19,658 nucleotides of DNA from Nephromyces sp. MM_2019. Lineage: Eukaryota > Apicomplexa > Aconoidasida > Nephromycida. The translations under genes and the position numbers were made by a program. Under the pieces are notes generated by a model. That model was not told the DNA's origin, ran no database searches, and was given only the letters and a program-made list of their open reading frames with translations. The DNA lies in assembly GCA_015657535.1 (NCBI GenBank), contig JADHZB010001499.1, forward strand, positions 1 to 19,658, read 5' to 3'. This document shows, piece after piece, positions 9,506 through 18,200 of this stretch (positions are counted from its first letter, which is position 1; each line of letters opens with the position of its first letter).

Positions 9506-11061
9506 TACTTTCACTTTGCCCATTTTTATCCCTGAAAATAATCTTGCGAAAATTTGAGGTGATTATGTTATTTTTACCCTTTTTTTCGGGTTATAAGCGA
9601 AAAGAGATAAGCGAGAAGAGATAAGTTATAAAGATCTTTATTTCGATGTTTTAACATGTTCCTGCTGCATGATTGAAAGTTCTGGATTGTAATTAAATGC
9701 TTTTGCTTTCTTTATTTTAGGCGTGTGTGAATTGTACGAACAGTCCCTGAGAACTGCTAGACCCACATCAAAGCATATTTCTTACGATGTCTTGGGCCTG
9801 TTTCGCTACATTGACAGTCTTTACGTATTGAAATTACTGATGTATGGAGAGCATTACTAGTGGTTTTTTTTATAGTTGAAAGTCGTTGGAAAATTGTAGC
9901 AGTCTAGTTAGTCGAATGGAGTTCTGGATGCCACTTTATGAGGAATAGTTGCTTTTGGAATGATTACTCTTCTAATGCTAGAAATATGATTTTCGTGTTT
10001 TTATAGCTGTTCCTTCGAATATCTCTGACTAGCTCTGGTAGTATTTGGTTTTCTTACTTACTAGCTGTGCAATTTTAATTATTCTCCGATGTCCTCTTCT
10101 TACTGAGCCGCTTGGTTGCACTGTTGAAGTTCTTTAATGTTTTAAACGGCGGAATTGTCTGGTGCTTGGTGTTTCTGTTTCTCTGTTTTTTTTAAATATT
10201 TCTTCTTTTTTTTCTCCTCTTTTTGTTTGGTTTTCCTCCTCTGTTTTGTTTGGTTTTTCTCCTTCTCTGTTTTCTTTAGTTATTCTCTGTTTTTTCTATA
10301 TTTAAATTGAAGTATGATATACGAGGTTTGCTAACCTGTCGTTTTTTTTGCGAAATCTTTGGTCGTTTATGGTTTTAATGTGTTGCGTCTACACCCCCAA
10401 TTTTAATTTCACTTGGTGATCCTTGATGCGTTGCGATATTTCGAGTTTATTTGTTGATTAAGTGTGAAATTCCGGAATTTCTAATGGCTCTCTACCTCAT
10501 TTTGTAAAATTTTGAAGACTACTGAAGCGAAAAAGGGCATTGTGTGTTGATAAACTTGTTAGTACGCTTTAAGATTAAGTAGTATGATAATATTTCTGTC
10601 CATGCTATGCTGGCCAACACCTGTATAAGCGGGAGCATCTACGTTTATCTTGTTAAGCTAATCGGCCTCATGTGTGTGGAATTTGTATATGTAAGCCTTT
10701 TTACCCTTTTTTCGCGTGTTTATTCACAGGAAAGAGTCAGAAGACACCTATGAACTTCAATATAAGGAATGGATAAAGAAAAAATTATTTATAATGCTGA
10801 AACAGCAAGCAAATGTGTAGACCACCAAGAAGATTGTGGTCTAGAGTATTCAATGATGCACAGCAGTGTGTGATACCAAAGCTCCTATGCCACAAGTGAT
10901 TTATTTTCAATTAAATTCTAATTTGAAGGCTGCCCCTGAATCTTTTCTAATTTTTTGATTAGCCTCAGGAATTGCCTAGACTAAAGGCTACGAATGTTGC
11001 CTACTATATTTTGGTGGTTCTCCGTAGCCTAGTTTTTGATTCACGCGGTTGTTTATTTTCT
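9506..11061. other. Non-coding, T-rich spacer with a long pyrimidine tract
   Basis: No gene seen. From about 10165 to 10300 the plus strand is almost entirely T and C, with loosely repeated tttgtttggtttt(t)c(t)cct modules. Long pyrimidine tracts occur in introns and spacers of many protists. Confidence 0.5.
9593..9625 (+). repeat. 14-bp tandem repeat, about 2.4 copies
   Basis: ataagcgaaaagag (9593-9606), ataagcgagaagag (9607-9620) and a partial ataag (9621-9625). One mismatch separates the full copies. It sits in spacer DNA with no obvious role. Confidence 0.8.
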
Positions 11062-11108
11062 GATTACGTTACTCCATTGGAAGTATTGTGAAGCTAAAAT
11101 ATACTGGT

Positions 11109-11399
11109 ATGGGCTGGTGTAGGGGTTTTGCTCTGTCTCTCTCTGAGGTTTTCTCATCAGATGATGTAGTGTGTGAGAGGGGCTGCGCCGCATCTTCTTG
11201 TATCCTTGCTATGGTCTATATTTACGGCTCGACCGTTTTGAGCGGCTTATGCGTTTTGACGAAATGGAGCACACTTTTACAAAGCTATTTTTTACCTAGT
11301 GGGTTCACTGAAGTGCTCCTGCTAGCACAATTTTTCATATTTATCTGTTCCCTAGAAGAGTATACCTTCTTTGGAATATCCTCTATTCTTGCAATCTAG
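11109..11399 (+). other. Candidate small membrane-type open frame, 96 codons
   Basis: An ATG at 11109 opens 96 codons to TAG at 11397-11399; the frame is open upstream to a TGA near 11062. The peptide starts MGWCRGFALSLSEVFSSDD, which looks like a natural N-terminal region. It has two hydrophobic stretches, roughly residues 28-50 and 70-80, the latter containing VLLLAQFFIFIC. It could be a small membrane protein, an exon, or a chance T-rich frame. No family recognised and no promoter evidence. Confidence 0.25.
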
Positions 11400-12290
11400 T
11401 GACGAAAATATGGAGGCTATCTGCTGTTTCTGCTTTTATCGTGGGCACGACCAAAATTTGTAGTAAGCCTATTGCCTTAGTAGATGCATTAGAAAAACAG
11501 CTTATTATGCTGCTTTAATGACTGAGACCTCTCCCGGCAAAATCTAGAACCTATGTTGAGGTAGATAAAAAACTGGCTAGTTTGCTTACTTCCCCCGATA
11601 CTTACATCTCAGCTAGGCATCTCATTACCAACCTGAGTGAGCTCGATTTAGAACTTCGTCAGAAGCTCGCTAATTTTTGAGTTTCCCAAAAGCTTCAAAC
11701 TTGCCAGCGGCTTTGTTTTGGTTAGGTAGAAGATGAAATTTTTTTTTGTTACACTCCAGTCCCAACTATGCAGTGGCGTCGATTATTGCAGGTACCACTA
11801 TTGGGCTCCCGATGACTCTTCGGATTGAAAATTATCTAATGAAACATTTTCACTGTTTTTGCGCGTGAGGTACTTTTGGCTTCCAATATGCTGCCTGCTA
11901 GAATACCTTTGCTTCTGAGATGATGTATTTCGGCTTATTTCATTCAAAATTCGTTGGGCGTCTGTCATGGTGGTGAAATGTGTGGTGGTCGATAGTGTGA
12001 GGAACTAAATACGTTGAAACTCAAGAATCTACTGAACTCCCCTCGTAGTAAGTTAAAAGAAATGCCCGTAGTGCTCACTGCCTTTAAGCGCAAAATACAT
12101 AGCTTTCCCCGATTAGAATTACCTAAATAAGATAATTGCCATGTACTCATGAGTAAGAGTGCGAGGCATTTTAATTTGTATTGTTTTCAAATCATTGCAA
12201 TTATGGGCGTTTTTAAAAGAATATTTTAACTTGATTGGCATAGGAAATAAAATTTTGCGCTAAAGATTGATAAAAACAGACTGAAGATAC
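11400..12290. other. Non-coding spacer
   Basis: Mostly AT-rich and stop-filled. A minus-strand ATG frame of 61 codons (12150-11965) is present but has no supporting context. A good minus-strand donor-like string, GAT|GTAAGTATC, lies at about 11608-11600. Confidence 0.45.
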
Positions 12291-12478
12291 ATGCTGGAGC
12301 ACGAAACCCTTTGGGAGGCGAATGAACAGCTTCAGCGTATGGTACGCACTGCATTGACACGACACACGCATGCCATTGCATGTCTCAGACGGCGGATGCT
12401 AGCGGAATGAGAAACGAATCTACACCGCTGTTGGGGGGCAGAGATGAGGCGTTCATTTCAAGAAATATCTCGCGTTAA
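12291..12478 (+). other. GC-richer island with two overlapping small open frames
   Basis: ATG 12291 to TGA 12408-12410 encodes 39 residues with a heptad-like, charged pattern (MLEHETLWEANEQLQRM, then Arg-rich RRRMLAE), predicted helical or coiled coil. A second frame begins at the overlapping ATGA (ATG 12407) and encodes 23 residues to TAA 12476-12478 (starts MRNESTPLLGGRDEAF). The composition contrasts with the AT-rich flanks. It could be one exon broken by a shift, a terminal exon, or a decayed gene piece. No ribosome-binding-site logic applies in a eukaryote, so the ATGA overlap is probably incidental. Confidence 0.25.
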
Positions 12479-14376
12479 GTAGCGCTTTCCAGTTGAAAAC
12501 AGCCACACACACAGGTGTGAATGCACACACACGCCAAACAAATATAGCGTGTACGCATCAAAAGAAAAATGAGCCTCCCGGGGCGCCATAAAAGCTGTGC
12601 GTAATCTCTTGGCCTAAACAAAGTTTTCTTTGGAGGGATAGAAGTAATGACCCCGGCACCAAAGCATTTAGATAACATCTCAACGAGATAGGCTCTTGCA
12701 CTGAATAAGAATGTATTCCGGGAATGAATGATAATTCAATTAGCAACATAGCTTTACTACGAAATAGACAATTAATTGAATATTATAGCAATGATGTTAT
12801 TAATAACAATTACTCAGTAACTGCTACGGTTCCCCCCAAATCCCACATGAGAATGATCAATGATGCAGAATGCAGCAGCAAGGTACCTGATGCCCCGTAG
12901 ATGCTTCCAGGCTTGAAAATTTAAGGCTGCTTAGCGATACATTTAGTTGTTTTACGGCACTGGAGAGGCCCTACAGACTTTCTGTGCTTATTAAAAAGGA
13001 GATTCTGCTGGCGCGATATGATGCGGTTATATATGCCTAAGCGCTGCCCCTTCGTGAGGTATACACACAGAGCAAGCTCTACCGAGGAAAAACCCTGCCT
13101 CCACTATACGCAGCTTTCCATGTTATCCCCAAGGCATGATGCACACCCACTAAGGCATCACCGTATGTCACATAGCAAATAGGGTGTACCAACAGCTAGT
13201 TCGGTACGTGATCATCTTCTAAGTCATGAAAAAGGGCTATGCCCCGTCCATCAGGATCTCAAGTACTGTAAGTTCCAGAAAAGACTACATCTACTATCCA
13301 GGAAAACCTTCAAAGGTTCTTTGGAAGCATTTTCTGAAAGCTTCCTAGCTAATTGCAAAGATACCAAGGAAGCATCAGCCGCTGGTCGGGGCCCCACTTG
13401 CACGTGGTACCGCTTCGGTGTGAAGCCTGTAATAAATTAAAGAAAATTCCGCATATTTATTCGAGCCTGTAGAGGATATATTGCTAAATTCGTCATTATT
13501 AAACAAATTTGATAGCTGATGCTTCAATGGAGTTGGTATTTTTGAACAAAATTCCTAACTTTATGTTCAAAATATTGAATCTAGGGCAAGATTCTCCAAT
13601 TCTAGGTAACAGCCAAAGCAATTAAAAAATACCTTGGAGAAGGTTTCTAGGTAATCGCACTACACGGACATGCCAGATCTCTGCATTCCAAGAAGAATTC
13701 TGTAATTCCAGACGAAGACCTTCAGGTGAAGTTTCCTTCATGAATATGCGGTGACTTGTACCTTGAAATTAGAATAAAAAATTGGCTACAGACCAATTGC
13801 ATTCTATTCCAGGAATACTTATAAATTGCTTTGAAATTGCTGCTACGCCACTGCAACATCTTCCTGGTCTTAAATCATAAGTATCGGTAATATGAAGTTA
13901 CAAGAAGATTTTCTCCTGCCACCGCTGAGGGTTATAGGCTCAAAATATAGCTGTCTCCCTGATTCTTACTATGCTCTATGGATCTTCTAATAGGCAACAA
14001 GTTTTATTCGGAGACTTAATGCGGTAACGCCATATTATTTTAGATTCCACCGAATAAACTAGTAATAAATTTCAGTGTAAAGCGTCGCCGCTTTTCCTTC
14101 CTGTATTTCTACTCTCGGCAGCCTCACGGCTTGCCCGCTAATGAAAAAAACAACATAATGCGACACACCTGAAACCGCGAGTGTAAATTCGCACTGAAAA
14201 ATAGTTTCTCGATCTAAAGCGAATACCTAGCATCTCCATCACCCAAGACAATTCTGTACACAGGCAGCAGACTACGCATATCGCAAAGTGTATTTTGACA
14301 AAAATATTCACCAAAAAGCATGTAAATCCAAAATTTTACAAAAAAAGCTGTAAATCTATACAATGAAGATGGAGGT
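12479..14376. other. Non-coding spacer, mixed composition
   Basis: CA/TG-rich at 12500-12545. An ATG-started minus frame of 67 codons (12678-12475) overlaps it, and its Cys-rich end comes from the CA repeat. Around 12950-13430 the sequence is less AT-rich, and it includes a short inverted repeat agagc-aa-gctct near 13070, but no frame beyond ordinary length. I see no transposon ends, tRNA or rRNA. Confidence 0.45.
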
Positions 14377-14565
14377 ATGAAACCCTCTCAAATACTTGCA
14401 CATATCAGCAGTTTCGCAACACGCAGGATACAAATATTTGGAGATATAGCATATCAAGGCGTAAGAGAGTGGCCAACGCTCAAAATGAATAGCACAAGTC
14501 TCCAGTTGGTAGCGCAAGGAATAAGAAATGTAAGGACGGTGGGGACACTACCGCTATCTTTATAG
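14377..14565 (+). other. Candidate small open frame, 62 codons
   Basis: A true ATG at 14377 to TAG at 14563-14565. The peptide is balanced, without the Phe/Leu bias of other spacer frames (for example IAYQGVREWPTLKMNSTSLQ). It lies about 0.7 kb beyond the stop of the AP2 gene, on the opposite strand. No family recognised. It could be an antisense small gene or chance. Confidence 0.22.
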
Positions 14566-15293
14566 CGATGCTATGAGGCAGAAGCTCAAGAAAATCAGCG
14601 ATTAAGAAAGCAAAGAGGGAAAACAGCATTATAAGTGAAAAAAACAAGAGAAAATCTCCAATACAAAAATAATTAAAGCTAGACACCGAGAAAAACACCA
14701 AATAACAGATGATTAACCTCAAGAAAATGATGCGCCTAATCACGCAGGCGCTAGGCAAGCCAATCCACCACAATGCAAACAAAGAAACACCCCTCTATGA
14801 ATAACAGATGAAAAGTCAGCAAAATCGCTCGATACATCAAAACTTTTGAACTTCCCATCACACCCTTTCCTATGAAAAGTAGATTTCTACAAGGTCTCGC
14901 AGTGATACACTTGAGAACCATGTAAACATAAGCCACAAACAACATAATTAATCGTCATCTTAAGATCGCTGCAGTTCATCTTCAATCACTTAAAATAAGC
15001 AGTTCAGCGTGGTGTAACATATGCAGACAGGATCTCATGAAATTGTCAAGCGCAAAAGTTCCTTTTCCTGGAAGCTGCATCTTCAAAAAACCAGACTTTT
15101 TTCTATTCATCTACTATATACTAGGATAATGGAGTGTTTTCTCATAATTTATACCAAGCTGATGCTTTCTACTCCTCTATATCCTAGAAAAATAGGGTTT
15201 TCTCTCATAACTGCCACCTCACAACTTCCGCTCCCCTAATTTCCTGCAGAAGGCAAAATAAAAAGAAATTGCATATATATCCTCTCTCCCATC
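14566..15293. other. Probable 3' UTR and downstream flank of the AP2 gene
   Basis: A-rich on the plus strand (T-rich as minus-strand RNA) with no convincing gene. A 72-codon ATG frame (15021-15239, plus) overlaps the imperfect duplication below and is not trusted. No clear AATAAA is visible on the minus strand close to the stop at 15294. Confidence 0.45.
15101..15210. repeat. Imperfect direct duplication of about 45 bp
   Basis: 15101-15147 and 15166-15210 are related. Both run tct(a)..ctact, then tata(t)c/ctag, then a purine-rich middle, then gttttct(ct)cataa. The copies differ by substitutions and small gaps. It lies 85-195 bases past the AP2 stop, in its likely 3' UTR. Confidence 0.6.
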
Positions 15294-18200
15294 TCAGCGA
15301 CATCTTCTTCCAGGATTCTCTTTCCTTTTTCCAGGACCGTCGGGTAAGCAACGGGTTGAAGATATCTTGCCGACTGCCTCAGGAGGAGGATAAAGGTCCA
15401 CCCTTGGCCTACGAAGAGTGGAATTTCTTAGACGACGTTTTAAGGGTTCATCGGTAGCAGATTTGAAACTGGAAGATTTGGTTAACGCTAAATCAAAAGG
15501 TGGTGTGTTGGGCACAGAACGCCGAGAACGATGTTGCAACTCTCCCTCCCCATAACTTATCCTCCTCCCCTTTATGTAAGTGGAGGGGCAACTGATGTCA
15601 ATGGAATCTGTTTGCTCGGGAAGGAATTGAGGTGTGTGCGCATTTCGGTGGTTATAGCGCCTGTGAGAGGGTGGTGAAGTTGATGCAATGATGTGAGACT
15701 TTGAAAGACAAGAATTAGTAGCTGCTGAAGAGGCAGGTTCTTCAACAAAAGAACTAATGCAGTGAACGCTCGACACACAAGAAACGTCATTTTCTACCAG
15801 ACCAAGCGTATTGCTACCTAAGTCACCTAAAGATAGCTGCTGCAATTTTTTACCTCCCCTCGTTAGCAAAAAACCCTCGAGTTGTTTCGCTACCAATGAA
15901 GTCATAGATAAGCTGTCACAGGATGTATCAGGACTTGCCTGAACTGATTGGCTCGCATCAATTTCTTCTTGAGAAGAAGAAAGCGAAGAAAGCAAATACA
16001 TAGTTTGCTGACTATTGTTATGCTGCTCTGACATTTTCATAGAGTTGACAGTCTCCATTACTATGGGTGATGAGGGTGGAGAAACCGCATTTTCTGTGAC
16101 CTCGCTTCTTCCTCCTCTAACGGTAGGCGATAAACGTCCTTTGGTGCCCTTCTCGACAAGAAGATTCGACCTGCCACTGTTTTCTGTGTATCGGGAAATA
16201 TTTGGATGCCTGCATATCCTCCTCTGTGACATGTGGCCAAACTTCTCGACCAGCCATTCTTTCGAGACCTTAGAGTTACGAGAATGGCAGTCGATGATGA
16301 GTGAGGACCCTGTGATCCGTGCTCCACCGTCACAAAGGCCAAACTCTTCCTCTTCATCCCAAAGAGGCGAAAGAGCATACAATCTCCTGCTAATCCGAAG
16401 TGACTTTCGCACGGTAGATTGGGAGCTAGTAGGGCCTTGATTTTGGGAAAATCCGGCTATGTAGCTTGGCAAACAAACCATTCCATCAACAGGTGAAGAC
16501 ACAATTCCTAGGCTACCTCGCTGAGAGATATCGGCATCGTTTCCCAGTGAAAAGGCAGAAACCGAGGTAGAAGAAGGAGGAGAAGATACCTTCTCATTTT
16601 TCGCATGAAACTCGCGCGAAGACATCATCTCGGTACTGAGACTAGATAGAGCTCTTCCAGAGTTGGGGGAAAGTGGCATATCATCTTTAGCAGGATTTGT
16701 AGCAAGAGGAGACAAAGATTCCCGTGTGATTGCAGAAGCTATTAAATCATCATTTCCGTCAAGTTTCTTTGACTTATTGCTGAGAAGGCGATCAATTTCC
16801 AACTTCTTCTTCAAGGAGTCAGCAAACTGGGGGATTTTTAACGTTGATTCTGATTCGCTCTCCTTTGTCTTGGGTATGAAGGCATCGTTTCTGCGTGCGA
16901 GATGAGGCAAATTAACCTTTTTTTGCTGTGAATCTACAAGTTGGGCAGTGCTCGTCGTTTTAACACGTTTTTCTTCATCTTCATTTGCTGAAAAAACCTC
17001 AGTTTGAGCATCATTATTAGAATAAACCAAAAGAGTAGAGTAGTCCCGGAGATCTTCAAGAGGGTGGTGATCACTACCTTCAATTTTCCCCAACGAAAGG
17101 CTAGATATGCGCGGCTCAGCTGCAGCTCCAGACTGGCCACAAACTAGACTGGCCACGGAGCGAATAGAAGAGGCAGAATAATCACTTCCCACCTCAGCCC
17201 TCCGTGTTAAATTATCAGTTTTCACAGATTCAGCCTCCTGCCCAAACTTGTCACTGCCTACACACCACGGAGAATGAGAAAGAGAGCGTGTTAAACCCTC
17301 GCCTCCCGTGGGTGTTTCAGCCTTTAAACTATCTTCAGAATGTGTAGTACGTTCTTCAGTAGTAGCATCTGTAGCAGACTGAGATTCCTCATGCGAAACA
17401 GAGGAAATTTCCCTCCCATTATTAGCTTCCAAAGGCTTTAAAAAAACACCTCCTAAGCTAGCTTTATGACGTCGGTTGTGTTTGATGGTATTAGATGAAG
17501 GTATCACACTATGCGTATCAGATGAAGACATCTGGCTGAGGTTGACGTAATCAGATGAAGATCCCAAGCACTCATTAGAGGGACCAAAACCAGCGTTTTC
17601 ATGCTTCTCTACTGCTTTTCTGCTTTGTTTCTCTACCGCCACAGTATACGCTGAAGGAGCAGCAGAGGAGTCAGATTTGATGCCAAGATCTTGAGAGACG
17701 GCAGTAGCACTTTCCGGCCGGTACTGCAAGGAATGATGCAAAGCTGAAGATACTCTTTCAGAAGCAATCTTGGGACCTACTGTAGCGCAGGCTATACTGT
17801 GTGTTGTGGCTGGCAAGTCAATCCCCTCAGTTGAAGAAGACAGCATCTTTTCACCTTTCAGCATAGGAGCTTCATATGAAACCAGCCCCACAGAAGAAGA
17901 AAGATTTAACACACTAGCATTTGACCCTGTAAAAGAGGTTTTCAATGACTCCTGCTGCAGCATATGTCCATCTCTTTCCACTTCCTCATGCGATAAGCTA
18001 CTCCCACCTTTCAAAACGACGGATTCATCGGTAATTGGAGCTCGAGGAGAAGGAACAGCCGTGGAAGGAGAAGAAGGCTGCAGGAATGACTTTAGACCCA
18101 ACTCTCGAGCAGGCCAAAACTCACTCTCTTCCTCCTCAGAGGATGAGGATGAGGAGGAAAGCAGCAGACTGATGTCTTTACCTCCTCGTGAACGCTTCTC

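Noticed and set aside
12291..12478. Possible SNARE-like protein
   Set aside because: The helical pattern is suggestive, but no diagnostic central-layer residue or membrane anchor could be placed, so no family is named.
15021..15239. 72-codon plus-strand frame past the AP2 stop
   Set aside because: It runs through the imperfect duplication and is antisense to the probable 3' UTR; no supporting signal.
16015..16440. Open frames on the plus strand opposite the AP2 exon (also 17770-18234 and others)
   Set aside because: They are antisense shadows of the Ser-rich coding exon, and the AP2 domain fixes the coding strand.
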